This document shows, in pieces, positions 23,895 through 32,280 of a stretch of 64,000 nucleotides of DNA. The notes under the pieces are model-generated. The model did no database searches. It worked only from the letters and a program-made list of their open reading frames with translations, and was not told the origin of the DNA. Position 1 is the stretch's first letter. Every line of letters starts with the position of its first letter. The position numbers and the translations under genes were made by a program. The DNA lies in assembly GCA_963728495.1 (NCBI GenBank), contig CAVSKI010000003.1, positions 124,001-188,000 on the forward strand, read 5' to 3'. The stretch is from JACVRW01 sp963728495 (GTDB taxonomy: Bacteria; Actinomycetota; Thermoleophilia; Solirubrobacterales; Thermoleophilaceae).

Positions 23895-25241
23895 TCACCC
23901 ACGGATGCTCTCCGCCAGTCGCTCGGCGAGGCCGAGCGTGGAGAGGTTGGTGTTGGCCCGCGGGATGGTCGGCATGATCGAGGCGTCGGCGACATAGAGC
24001 CCGTCCACTCCGTAGACGCGGCCGTCGCCGTCGACGACTCGGCCGATGGCGCAGGTCCCGACCGGATGGAAGAAGCCCCGGGACGCCTCGCTCACGTGCG
24101 TGCGCGCATCGACGTCCGGACCGGGGCGCGTCTCACGGCCGGCATAGCTCCGTATGGGATCGGCGGCCGTGAGGCGGCGAAGCTGCTCCATCCCCTCGGT
24201 GAGCACCTCGGCATCGCGCCCGTCCGCGAGGAAGCCGTGCTCAATCGCCAGCGGCGCGCGCGGATCGCGGGAGATCAGGCGGACGAAGCCACGCGAGTGC
24301 GGCTTCATCCCGAACACGGCCACGCTCGGCTCGTAGCCCCGACCCGCGGGCGGATCGATTCCGGGAAAGAAGAAGAGATCGCAGAGGCCCTCAGCACACG
24401 CGCTGCTCGCGGCGGCCACGGTCACCTGGGCCATGAACAGCGGGTGCGATCGCTCGAACTCGGCCGTCTCCTGGTTGAGGAGGTCGGTGCCCTCGAAGCC
24501 GAGGCCCACGCCGACGTGATCGCAGAGACCCTCGCCCACCGGCAGCTCGCGCTCCGGGCCGATGCCGCTGCGAAGCAGCACCGCCGGCGAGCCGTAGGCT
24601 CCCGCGGCCAGCACGACGGTCTTTGCGTTCAGCTCGCCCGCCGACGTTGCGATCCCGGCCACACGATCGCCGGAGAGCAGCACACGATCGGCGAGCCTGT
24701 CGGCGAGAATGGTCAGGTTGTCGCGTCCCCGAGCACCGTCGAGATAGGCGAAGGCCGCGTTCCAGCGGATCGAGCCCACCGCGTTGACCGGGTGCAGGAT
24801 GGCGTCGTCCCCAGCCGCCGCGGCGAAGGCACCATGCCACGGCGACAGCTCCTCGAGCCCGAACCGCCGCATGCGCAGCTCACGCTCCGCGCGCCGCAGG
24901 TAGGGCTGGATCGCGTCATAGCTCCAGCCGTGACCCCACTCGTCGTAATCGGCGGGCGCGCCCTCGAGCAGGACGCACGCGTTGTGCGCCGAGCAGCCAC
25001 CGACGATCCGCGCTCGCAGCTGCGAGCGGTCCTCACGGTCGGTCTCCCAGGCGTGCGAAAAGGCCAGCCGGCGGCCGTCGAGCATGTCCTCGGGCCAGCG
25101 CCCGTCCGCGTGCGGCCCGTAGTCCGGTCCCGCCTCGACGAGGCAAACGCGCCGGCCGTCCTCGCTCAGCCGGGCGGCCAGCACACAGCCCGCAGAGCCG
25201 CCACCCACCACGAGCACGTCGAAGCTCGCGCCGCGAGTCAT
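23895..25241 (-). CDS. GMC-family FAD-dependent oxidoreductase
   Basis: The 448-residue protein oxidises an alcohol with FAD. Seen are the Rossmann motif VLVVGGGSAGCVLAARL, VEAGPDYG, the GMC signature RIVGGCSAHNACVLLEGAP, the NAAFAYLDGARGRDNLTILA block, and the C-terminal catalytic region GFFHPVGTCAIGRVV with GLYVADASIMPTIPRANTNL. It is shorter than many choline-oxidase-like members (usually 500 or more). Its ATG overlaps the stop of the alpha/beta hydrolase gene, so they are co-translated and may act on the same compound. Substrate unknown. Confidence 0.9.
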   Translation of the reverse strand: MTRGASFDVLVVGGGSAGCVLAARLSEDGRRVCLVEAGPDYGPHADGRWPEDMLDGRRLAFSHAWETDREDRSQLRARIVGGCSAHNACVLLEGAPADYDEWGHGWSYDAIQPYLRRAERELRMRRFGLEELSPWHGAFAAAAGDDAILHPVNAVGSIRWNAAFAYLDGARGRDNLTILADRLADRVLLSGDRVAGIATSAGELNAKTVVLAAGAYGSPAVLLRSGIGPERELPVGEGLCDHVGVGLGFEGTDLLNQETAEFERSHPLFMAQVTVAAASSACAEGLCDLFFFPGIDPPAGRGYEPSVAVFGMKPHSRGFVRLISRDPRAPLAIEHGFLADGRDAEVLTEGMEQLRRLTAADPIRSYAGRETRPGPDVDARTHVSEASRGFFHPVGTCAIGRVVDGDGRVYGVDGLYVADASIMPTIPRANTNLSTLGLAERLAESIRG

Positions 25242-26035
25242 GGTCGGCAGAACTCGCGCACGGCCTCGTTGAACCGCTCGGGCGCCTCGAGGTTGCTCAC
25301 GTGACCCACGCCGGGGATCACGTGGAGCGTCGTGTCGGGGATCGCCTGCTCGAACTGGCGCGCGACGTCGAGGGGCGAGCGTGCGTCGAGCTCGCCCCAG
25401 ATCAGCAGGGTCGGCACGCCGATGCGCGGCAGCAGATCTCGCTGGTCGGCCTCGGCCATCAGAGATAGCTGCGTCCGGAGGGTGTCGGGGCGCACGGCGG
25501 CCGCGATCTCCTCCAGCAGCGAGACGAAATCAGCCGGGGGGTCGCCGGCGAACAGCCCCGGCAGGGTGGGATCGAACTCCTCGGCGGGCGCCGCGAGCAT
25601 CTGCCGCGCGCCCGCGACCCTGGCCCGCACCTCCTCCTCGGGCAGCGACCCCTTCCAGCCCGCGTAGGTATCGGCGAGGATCAGGGTGGCCACGCGCCCG
25701 GGATGTCGACGGTAGAGCTCCAGCACGAGTGTGCCGCCCCATGAGAGGCCCGCCAGGTGCACCGGGCCGAGCGCGAGCGCCTCGATCAGCGCCGCGAGGC
25801 AGTCCGCGTAGTCCGCCAGGCCGAAATCCGCGGGCACATCCGAGGAGCGGCCCGCCCCCGGTTCGTCCCAGGCGACGACCGTGAACTCGTCCGCCAGCGC
25901 GGCGTGCTGCGGCTGCCACATCCGACTGTCCCCGGCGGCGCCGTGCACGAAGACCAGCGGCGGCCCCTCCCCCACGCGCTCGTAGGCGATATCGAGACCG
26001 TACGCCTGGACGACCTCCACCGGCGCAACATACAC
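25238..26035 (-). CDS. Alpha/beta-fold hydrolase
   Basis: The 265-residue protein has the canonical hydrolase layout: the oxyanion-hole motif PLVFVHGAAGDSRMW, the nucleophile elbow LAGLSWGGTLVLELY (Ser in GLSWG), the acid region LLIWGELDARSPLD and the catalytic histidine GVGHVSNLEAPERF. A cap domain lies at about residues 125-185. It resembles esterases, lactonases or C-C hydrolases; the substrate is not readable. The next gene on the strand is the GMC oxidoreductase with an ATGA overlap. Confidence 0.9.
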   Translation of the reverse strand: MYVAPVEVVQAYGLDIAYERVGEGPPLVFVHGAAGDSRMWQPQHAALADEFTVVAWDEPGAGRSSDVPADFGLADYADCLAALIEALALGPVHLAGLSWGGTLVLELYRRHPGRVATLILADTYAGWKGSLPEEEVRARVAGARQMLAAPAEEFDPTLPGLFAGDPPADFVSLLEEIAAAVRPDTLRTQLSLMAEADQRDLLPRIGVPTLLIWGELDARSPLDVARQFEQAIPDTTLHVIPGVGHVSNLEAPERFNEAVREFCRP

Positions 26036-26061
26036 CCGACCTCCCGGGCCGCCCCGGCCTG

Positions 26062-26067
26062 TAGTGT
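26062..26067 (+). promoter_or_regulatory. Candidate -10 element for leaderless HD-LuxR gene
   Basis: TAGTGT ends six bases before the GTG at 26074, in the 38-bp gap between divergent genes. No Shine-Dalgarno precedes the GTG. The spacing fits a leaderless mRNA. Inference. Confidence 0.35.
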
Positions 26068-26073
26068 CGCGGC

Positions 26074-27669
26074 GTGTCAGCCGAGGCGTCGCAGCGCGAC
26101 GAGCAGGTCGGAGGCGTGGAGTTGATCGCAGCCCTGTGCCTGGCCACCGACCTCGGCATGGGCTTTCCGTTCGAGCACGGGTTGCACAGCACGCTGATCG
26201 CGACTCGGCTGGCCGAGAGGCTCGGGGTCGACTCTGCGACGGCGTCGCAGACCTATTACGCCTGCCTGCTGTCTCATGCGGGCTGCACCACCGATGCGCA
26301 CGTCACCGCGGAGCTCTTCGGCGATTCGCTGACCACCCAGCTTCACCCCGTCATCCGCGGGTCGGGGCGCGAGGTCTTCTCGGGGCTCATCCGCGCGCTG
26401 CCCCAGCCCGACCAGCCGGCGCCCGTGCGCGCCTTCCAGGTCGCGCGCGGGCTGCCGAAGTTGGCCCGAGCGCAGCGTCCGCACCTCACCGCGAGCTGCG
26501 AGGTGGCAGGGATGTTGGCGGGCGAGGTAGGCCTGCCCCCGTCGGTGGCGGGTCTCCTCGCTTACCTCACCGAGCGCTGGGACGGCCACGGACCACTCCA
26601 CCGCGCGAAGGGGGAGGAGATCCCGGTGGCGATGCGGATCGTCCACGTGGCAGAGGACTGCGCCTTCCAGCGTCATCTGGTGGGGGTGGAGCACGCGACG
26701 CGCCTCGTCCGCGAGCGCGCGGGGCACGCGTTCGACCCCGAGGTTGCGGCCTGCATGGCGGACGGCGCCACGGAGATACTCGCGCTCGACGAACACGGGT
26801 CGGCCTGGGACGAGACCCTCGCCCGCGAGCCGGGCCCACCGCTCGTGCTCACCGGCGAGGAGCTCGATCGCGCACTCGCCGCGATGGGCAACTTCGCCGA
26901 CCTGATTTCGCCCTACCTGACCGCTCACTCGGCCGGCGTCGCGAAGCTTGTAACCGCAGCGGCGCGACGCTGCCGGATCGATGCGGCGGACACCAGGCTG
27001 CTCCGGCGGGCGGCGCTGGTGCACGACCTCGGGCGGGTGGCGATCGAGGCGGGGATCTGGCAGAAGCCCGGGCCACTGAACGCCGACGAGTGGGAGAAGG
27101 TGCGGCTCCACCCCTACCACACCGAGCGCGTCCTCTCGCGCTCGCCGTTCCTGTCGGCGCTCACACCGGTGGCGGGCGCCCACCACGAGCGCCTCGACGG
27201 CTCGGGGTATCACCGCGGCACAACCGGTGCGGAGCTGACGCTGCACGCCCGCCTGCTCGCGGCGGCCGACGCGTACCACGCGATGACCGAGCCTCGTCCG
27301 CATCGCCCCCCGATCCCGCCGGAGCAAACCGCGGAGCAGCTCGCCCGAGAGGTCGGGGCCGGACGGCTCGACGCCGACGCGGTCACAGCGGTCCTCGAGG
27401 CGGCCGGACAGCAACCGCCGCGCCTCGAGCGCCCGGCCGGGCTGACCGAACGCGAGGCGGAGGTGGTGGGCCTGCTGGCACGGGGCCTGCAGACCAAGCA
27501 GGTCGCCAGCGCGCTCGGGATCTCGGCCAAGACCGCCGATCGCCACATCCAGAACGCCTACCGCAAGATCGACGTCTCGACCCGCGCGGCGGCGACCCTG
27601 TTCGCGATGGAACACGGGCTGGTCGCATGGGGAGAACTCCCGATGGCGCGAGCGGCGAAGCGCTCCTAG
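26074..27669 (+). CDS. HD-domain / LuxR-type response protein
   Basis: The 531-residue protein joins a metal-dependent HD phosphohydrolase region to a DNA-binding domain. HD elements are AALVHDLGRVAIEAGIWQKP (HD at about residue 315) and AHHERLDGSGYHRG (about 368-381), which match an HD-GYP-like domain apart from the GYP being GYH. The N-terminal half holds a weaker second HD-like copy (LLSHAGCTTDAHV, YLTERWDGHGPLHRAKG). Residues about 455-520 are a LuxR helix-turn-helix: LTEREAEVVGLLARGLQTKQ then VASALGISAKTADRHIQNAY. It may couple cyclic-dinucleotide or other phosphoester turnover to transcription. The methyltransferase gene follows. Confidence 0.85.
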   Translation: MSAEASQRDEQVGGVELIAALCLATDLGMGFPFEHGLHSTLIATRLAERLGVDSATASQTYYACLLSHAGCTTDAHVTAELFGDSLTTQLHPVIRGSGREVFSGLIRALPQPDQPAPVRAFQVARGLPKLARAQRPHLTASCEVAGMLAGEVGLPPSVAGLLAYLTERWDGHGPLHRAKGEEIPVAMRIVHVAEDCAFQRHLVGVEHATRLVRERAGHAFDPEVAACMADGATEILALDEHGSAWDETLAREPGPPLVLTGEELDRALAAMGNFADLISPYLTAHSAGVAKLVTAAARRCRIDAADTRLLRRAALVHDLGRVAIEAGIWQKPGPLNADEWEKVRLHPYHTERVLSRSPFLSALTPVAGAHHERLDGSGYHRGTTGAELTLHARLLAAADAYHAMTEPRPHRPPIPPEQTAEQLAREVGAGRLDADAVTAVLEAAGQQPPRLERPAGLTEREAEVVGLLARGLQTKQVASALGISAKTADRHIQNAYRKIDVSTRAAATLFAMEHGLVAWGELPMARAAKRS

Positions 27670-27727
27670 CGTCCTCCCGGACATCAATGCCGGGCGGAAC
27701 GCCCGCCCGCGGTCCAGGAGGCACGCG

Positions 27728-28579
27728 ATGACCAGCGAGACGGTCCAGGGCACTCGAGACGCCATCTACGAGATCGCGGAGGCGATCGCGCCGACCTGGG
27801 AACGCCGGCGAGCCGAAGTGGAAGAGGCCTCGGCGTCGGTGCGGGAATGGTTGCTTAGCGAGTTGCGGCCCCGCGAGGGCGACACCGTGCTCGAGCTCGC
27901 CGCCGGTGTGGGTGACACAGGCTTCGACGCCGCCGCCGCCATCGGCGAGCGCGGGCGGCTGATCTCCAGCGACTTCTCCCCGGCGATGCTCGCCGCCGCG
28001 CGGCGCCGAGGTGCCGAACGAGGGGTAACCAACGTCGAATATCGCGTCATGGACGCCGAGCGAACCGAGCTCGACAACGATTCCGTCCACGGCGTGCTGT
28101 GTCGGTTCGCCTACATGCTGATGGCCGATCCCGCCGCCGCGCTCGCCGAGACGCGCCGAGTGCTGCGCCCGGACGGGCGACTGGCATTCGCGGTCTGGGG
28201 GACTCTGGAGCAGAACCCATTCTTCGCAATCGCCGGAATCAGCCTCGGGAAGCGCGGCCATATCCCGCCTCCCGAGCCGCCTCCGGCTCCCGGAGCGTTC
28301 AGCATGGCGAGCCCGGAGCGGACGACCGAACTGCTGCATGGCGCCGGGTTCGTCGAGGTCCGAACCGAGAGGGTCCCGGTCCGATTCCGGGTACCCGACG
28401 TCGATGGGTACGTGGATCTCTTGGCGGACACAGCCGGCCCGCTCGGGCTCGCGCTGCGCGGGCTCCCGGCTGCCGAACGTGCCGAGGTGATCGCAGAGAT
28501 CGAGGACTCGCTCGGGCGCTTCGCAGCCGCGGACGGCTACGAGCTTCCGGGTGTCGCCCTATGCGCCGTGGCGAGCTGA
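27728..28579 (+). CDS. SAM-dependent methyltransferase, UbiE-like
   Basis: The 283-residue protein has a class I methyltransferase core: motif I VLELAAGVGDTGFDAAAAIG, then LISSDFSPAMLAAARRRGAE, YRVMDAERTELDNDSVHGVL, CRFAYMLMADPAAALAETRR and VLRPDGRLAFAVWG. The C-terminal part is probably a substrate cap. A good AGGAGG lies seven bases before the ATG. It follows the HD-LuxR gene by 58 bp on the same strand and may be its target or partner. The substrate is unknown. Confidence 0.88.
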   Translation: MTSETVQGTRDAIYEIAEAIAPTWERRRAEVEEASASVREWLLSELRPREGDTVLELAAGVGDTGFDAAAAIGERGRLISSDFSPAMLAAARRRGAERGVTNVEYRVMDAERTELDNDSVHGVLCRFAYMLMADPAAALAETRRVLRPDGRLAFAVWGTLEQNPFFAIAGISLGKRGHIPPPEPPPAPGAFSMASPERTTELLHGAGFVEVRTERVPVRFRVPDVDGYVDLLADTAGPLGLALRGLPAAERAEVIAEIEDSLGRFAAADGYELPGVALCAVAS

Positions 28580-28708
28580 GTGGGGCCTCGCTCGCCTGGC
28601 GCGAGCAGCACGATTCGCCTCCGCCGTCAAGGCGGTGATACGTCGGCCGATGGCGGCCGCCCGCTCTATCCCGTAGCTTGACCCATGACGACCTCAAGGA
28701 GGAGACGG

Positions 28709-29323
28709 ATGGACCGGCGACGGACGCTTCACCTGCTGGCATGCATTGCCGCTCTGTCGCTCGCGATCGCGCCGATCGCCTGCGGGGATGACGAGGGTGA
28801 AGGCAGCGCCGGCTCGAGCGACACCGCCAAGGAGGAGGGGACGCAGCTCGGGCTGAACGGTAAGCACTCGGTCCTCACGTTCGACAAGGGTGCCGTGGCC
28901 GTTCTCCAGGAGAAGAAGGTGAAGGTCGCTCCCATCGGGCCGGCAGCGCCGAAAGGCGGGGGCATCCAGTTTCCGATCACCGGCGGAGTCGTGAACTCCG
29001 AGACCCTGGCCGGCTCGATCGCGCACAGCGGCGGCCTCAAGCTCAGCGTGGGCGGCGAGACCCTCGAGGTCACGAACTTCGTGGCCAACACCAAGGCCGG
29101 AATCCTCACCGCAACCGCGGGAGCCGCCGAGATACCTCTGTTGGCGCTCGACTTCACGGCCCTCAAGAAGTCGACGAAGGGTGCGGCGATCGTGGCCTCC
29201 GGGATCAAAGCATCGCTCACCGACTACGCGGCCTCGGCCATGAACGGGATCCTGGGTGTGACCTTCTTCGAGGAGGGCCTGGCCCTGGGCGAGATCACCG
29301 TCACCGCCACCGCCGGCTCCTAG
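28709..29323 (+). CDS. Exported HtaA-like protein, possible lipoprotein
   Basis: The 204-residue protein has an N-terminal export signal (MDRRRTLHLLACIAALSLAI) ending APIAC-GDDEGEG, where the Cys could be lipidated although the lipobox is imperfect. The mature part reads QFPITGGVVNSETLAGSIAH, SGGLKLSVGGETLEVTNFVA, KAGILTATAG, which resembles HtaA-type domains that bind heme in corynebacteria (inference). I chose ATG 28709 because AAGGAGG lies six bases upstream; an earlier in-frame ATG at 28685 has none. The last four bases are shared with the convergent aminotransferase stop. Confidence 0.75.
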   Translation: MDRRRTLHLLACIAALSLAIAPIACGDDEGEGSAGSSDTAKEEGTQLGLNGKHSVLTFDKGAVAVLQEKKVKVAPIGPAAPKGGGIQFPITGGVVNSETLAGSIAHSGGLKLSVGGETLEVTNFVANTKAGILTATAGAAEIPLLALDFTALKKSTKGAAIVASGIKASLTDYAASAMNGILGVTFFEEGLALGEITVTATAGS

Positions 29324-30498
29324 ACCGGTGCTAGAGCACCGCGGACCACGGCGCCCAAGCGCTCGACGGCCGTTTCGAGCTCGGTCTCGGTCAGGTGGCT
29401 GAACGACAGCCGGAGCGTGTTCTGGCCGGTTTCGCCGACGTGGAAGGGCGAGCCCGGGACATAGGCCACGCCGGCCTCCAGAGCGGCCGGGCGCATCGCA
29501 AGCGTGTCGACCTGGTCCGGCAGTGTGAGCCAGGTCAGAAAGCCGCCCGCCGGCTCGGTCCAGACAACATCCTCGGGCATGTGGCGCGTCAACGCCGCCG
29601 ACAGAGCCGCCCAGTGCGAGGCGTAGAGCGCACGGGCCGCCGGGAGGTGGCGCTCGAAGCCCCCGGAGCGGCCGTACTCCTCGACCAGGCGCTGCCCGAG
29701 GCCGCCCGCGCACTGGTCGGTGTTCTGCTTGGCGGTGGCCAGCTCGGCGATCACGTCGGGGGGACCGACGGCCCAGCCGAGCCGCACGCCGGGGAAGAAG
29801 CTCTTGGAGAACGTCCCCGCCTGAAGCACCACGTCGGGCGCGAGCGACCACAGCGACGGTTGCGTCGTACCGTCGAACGGCAGTTCTCGATAGGCCACGT
29901 CCTCGAAGAGCAATACGCCCTGTCGGCGGCAGAGCTCGACCAGCTCGCGGCGCCTTTCGAGCGACAGCGTCCGGCCGGTCGGGTTCTGATACTCCGGGAT
30001 CGTGTAGACGAACTTCGGGCGCAGGCCCGCCCCCAGCCGCGCCGCGAGCTCGTCCACGCGCAGCCCTTCATCGTCCATCTCGATCGCGACCGCTTCGGCC
30101 TCGGCGCCGGCGAAGGCGGTCAGCGCACCGAGATAGCTGGGCGCCTCGACGGCGATCGTGTCGCCGGGATCGATCAGCGCCTGGCACATCAGCGCGATGC
30201 AGTCCATCCCGCCGCTGGTCACGATCAGCTCGGCGCGCTCGGGACGCCGGCCCTGTAGCTGCTCCTGGCGGTCGAGCAGGTACTCGCGCACGCTCGCGAT
30301 CCCCTCGGACGGCGTGTACTGCAGCGCCACGGAGGCGTCCTCGCGCACAAGCCGCGCGGCGAGCTCGTCCACCTCGCCGGTCGGAAACGTCGCCGGGTTC
30401 GGGAAGCCGCCCGTCATCGGCAGCACTCCGGGCGGGCTCCCGGCGAGGATTGCGGTCAGCTCGTGCGCCGCGCAGGCGCGTCCGGCGCGCGAACGCAT
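29320..30498 (-). CDS. PLP-dependent aminotransferase, class I/II (LysN/MocR-type catalytic domain)
   Basis: The protein of about 392 residues is a fold-type I aminotransferase: MTGGFPNPATFPTGEVDELA, ALQYTPSEGIASVREYLLDR, VTSGGMDCIALMCQALIDPG, YTIPEYQNPTGRTLSLERRR, the PLP-lysine motif QAGTFSKSFFPGVRLGW and NTLRLSFSHLTETELE. It resembles 2-aminoadipate/aromatic aminotransferases without a DNA-binding domain. The ATG at 30496-30498 has no ribosome site and a poor N-terminus. A GTG at 30512-30514, coupled to the upstream gene's stop, encodes MTDFAHAFARRTRLRG, the expected family opening, but in a frame shifted by one base near 30460-30475. The true gene probably starts at 30514. Confidence 0.85.
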   Translation of the reverse strand: MRSRAGRACAAHELTAILAGSPPGVLPMTGGFPNPATFPTGEVDELAARLVREDASVALQYTPSEGIASVREYLLDRQEQLQGRRPERAELIVTSGGMDCIALMCQALIDPGDTIAVEAPSYLGALTAFAGAEAEAVAIEMDDEGLRVDELAARLGAGLRPKFVYTIPEYQNPTGRTLSLERRRELVELCRRQGVLLFEDVAYRELPFDGTTQPSLWSLAPDVVLQAGTFSKSFFPGVRLGWAVGPPDVIAELATAKQNTDQCAGGLGQRLVEEYGRSGGFERHLPAARALYASHWAALSAALTRHMPEDVVWTEPAGGFLTWLTLPDQVDTLAMRPAALEAGVAYVPGSPFHVGETGQNTLRLSFSHLTETELETAVERLGAVVRGALAPV

Positions 30499-30506
30499 GC
30501 GCGAAG

Positions 30507-31163
30507 TCAGTCACTGACCCGAAAGGCCAGCGCGCTGGCCTCGCCGCGGTCGAGCGCCTCGACGTGCTCCTGGTGGTTCGTCAAGTCGTGAAGCGCCTCA
30601 CCGCGAGCCTGCGCAGCAAGGATCGCGCGCTCGCTGCGTCCGATCAGCTCCGCGGTCTCCAGCGCAGCCTCGATCCTCTTAGCCGTGGCGATCACCAAAC
30701 CGTCATCGTCGCCGAACACGATGTCGCCCGGGGACGTCTCGATACCGCCGCAGGCGATCGGCGCCCCGAGCGCGGCGCGCGACACGGTCGTGCCCGACCG
30801 GGGCGTCGTGCCTCGCGCGAACACCGGCAGCCCGATCCGGCGAAGGCCACGCAGGTCGCGGCAGTACCCGTCGGCGACGATCCCGGCCAGCCCGCGCCGG
30901 CGCGCCTCGGTCGCGAACAGCTCGCCGAAGACGGCTCGTGAGCTGCCGTTCGCCGCGATCAGCAGGACGTCGCCAGGCGCGGCCTCGGCCAGCGCGTCCA
31001 TCACCGGCAGGTGATCATCCTCGGCAAGGACCGTGAACGCGGGCCCCGCCATACGCACGTCGGGGATCATCGCCCGCACCGCGGGATCGACCACCGGCAG
31101 CGTCTTGTCGGCGTCCGACAGCGCCGACACGTCGATCCCCAGCAGCCGATCTATCAGGTCCAC
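30507..31163 (-). CDS. RraA / 4-hydroxy-4-methyl-2-oxoglutarate aldolase family protein
   Basis: The 218-residue protein shows the RraA fold: VDPAVRAMIPDVRMAGPAFT, APGDVLLIAANGSSRAVFGE, LFATEARRRGLAGIVADGYC, RDLRGLRRIGLPVFARGTTP and SPGDIVFGDDDGLVIATAKR. The RD pair and the preceding GD bind Mg2+ in the aldolase members. The family includes HMG/CHA aldolases (aromatic degradation, oxaloacetate decarboxylation) and the RNase E inhibitor RraA; an enzymatic role is more likely next to an aminotransferase. Its stop lies inside the probable start of that gene. Confidence 0.87.
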   Translation of the reverse strand: MDLIDRLLGIDVSALSDADKTLPVVDPAVRAMIPDVRMAGPAFTVLAEDDHLPVMDALAEAAPGDVLLIAANGSSRAVFGELFATEARRRGLAGIVADGYCRDLRGLRRIGLPVFARGTTPRSGTTVSRAALGAPIACGGIETSPGDIVFGDDDGLVIATAKRIEAALETAELIGRSERAILAAQARGEALHDLTNHQEHVEALDRGEASALAFRVSD

Positions 31164-31238
31164 CGCGTGAGCGTGTCACATGCGCCAGCGGCGCTTCAAC
31201 ACAGGGCCCGAATAGCCTTATCGGGCGGCGTCGACCGT

Positions 31239-31946
31239 TCAGCGCCGCCCCTCGTCCATCAGTTCGCCCAACGACTGCTTCTGGCGGGAGTCGCGTCCGA
31301 AGTTCTCGGGAGCGAGCCACGCCTCGTAGCCGAGCCGGATGGCCGGCCATTCCTCGTCGGTGATCGCGTACCAGGCGGTGTCCCGGTTTCGGCCCTTGAC
31401 CACCATGTGGTTGCGAAAGACGCCCTCGAAGCGAAAGCCAAAGCGCTCGGCGGCGCGCCGTGACGCGACGTTCAGCGCGTTGCACTTCCACTCGAGCCGG
31501 CGGTAGCCGAGGTCGTCGAAGGCGTGGCGGGAGAGCAGGTAGATGGCCTCGGTCGCCGCGGTGGTGCGCTGCAGCGGCGTCCCGAACCAGATATGCCCGA
31601 TCTCGATGACGCCGAACTCCGGCGTGATGCGCAGGTACGACGCGAGCCCGGCCGGCTGCTCATCGGCCAGCCCCACCAGCGCGAAGAAGAGCGGATCGTC
31701 CGACTTCTCGGCCCAGTCGAGCAGCAGGCGCATCTGGTCTGGATGCTCGTACGGGCCATAGGGCAGATAGGTCCAGATCGCCGCGTCGCCCTCCGGCGGG
31801 TGTGAGACCGCGTAGAGCGCCTCCGCATCGGCAACAGCGTCGACGGGACGCAGCAAGACGTGCGAGCCAAGCAGCGGCGCGCGGGAGGGTGGCTCTACCG
31901 GCGTCCAGTCGACCTCAGCGCCGAGTGGAAGCTCGTCCCCCATCAC
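31239..31946 (-). CDS. GNAT-family N-acetyltransferase (RimJ/RimL type)
   Basis: The 235-residue protein resembles RimJ/RimL-type acetyltransferases: LLGSHVLLRPVDAVADAEAL, FFALVGLADEQPAGLASYLR, GVIEIGHIWFGTPLQRTTAA, TEAIYLLSRHAFDDLGYRRL, EWKCNALNVASRRAAERFGF and RFEGVFRNHMVVKGRNRDTA. The acetyl-CoA site would lie in the LQRTTAATEAI region. Its target may be a protein N-terminus or a small amine. The small cupin ends 6 bp upstream of its start, so they are likely one transcript. Confidence 0.9.
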   Translation of the reverse strand: MMGDELPLGAEVDWTPVEPPSRAPLLGSHVLLRPVDAVADAEALYAVSHPPEGDAAIWTYLPYGPYEHPDQMRLLLDWAEKSDDPLFFALVGLADEQPAGLASYLRITPEFGVIEIGHIWFGTPLQRTTAATEAIYLLSRHAFDDLGYRRLEWKCNALNVASRRAAERFGFRFEGVFRNHMVVKGRNRDTAWYAITDEEWPAIRLGYEAWLAPENFGRDSRQKQSLGELMDEGRR

Positions 31947-31951
31947 CTCAG

Positions 31952-32164
31952 CTAGCGCTTCAGCTCGATTTCGACGACTTGGTCCATCTCGCGCACCGAA
32001 CCGTCGAGATCGAGCACCTCGAACCGCCCTCCGGTGATCGGAACCACGACATAGTCGAACTCGTGGCGATGCTGGCCGGTCGCAGCCCCGGCTGCCCCGA
32101 AGGTCCAGGTGGTAACACGGACCAAGTCGTTGTCAGCGTTCACGATGTGGTGCGCCAGGCCCAT
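31952..32164 (-). CDS. Very small cupin-like protein
   Basis: The 70-residue protein reads MGLAHHIVNADNDLVRVTTW, TGQHRHEFDYVVVPITGGRF and EVLDLDGSVREMDQVVEIEL. HRHEFDY gives two His and a Glu of cupin motif 1. The second cupin motif is missing, so this is half a barrel and must dimerise or be truncated. I chose ATG 32162-32164 because AAGGGAG lies nine bases upstream; the frame continues upstream without likeness. It precedes the GNAT gene. Confidence 0.7.
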   Translation of the reverse strand: MGLAHHIVNADNDLVRVTTWTFGAAGAATGQHRHEFDYVVVPITGGRFEVLDLDGSVREMDQVVEIELKR

Positions 32165-32280
32165 CCTTGACTCCCTTCTCGGGCCGGCTGCGGCGGGCAA
32201 GTCAAGCGCAGTGAATCAGTTGTCGGCGCGCGACGCCGTCGCTTGCGCTTATCGCGCAAAGGGCACTGCCGGCATTCCGC

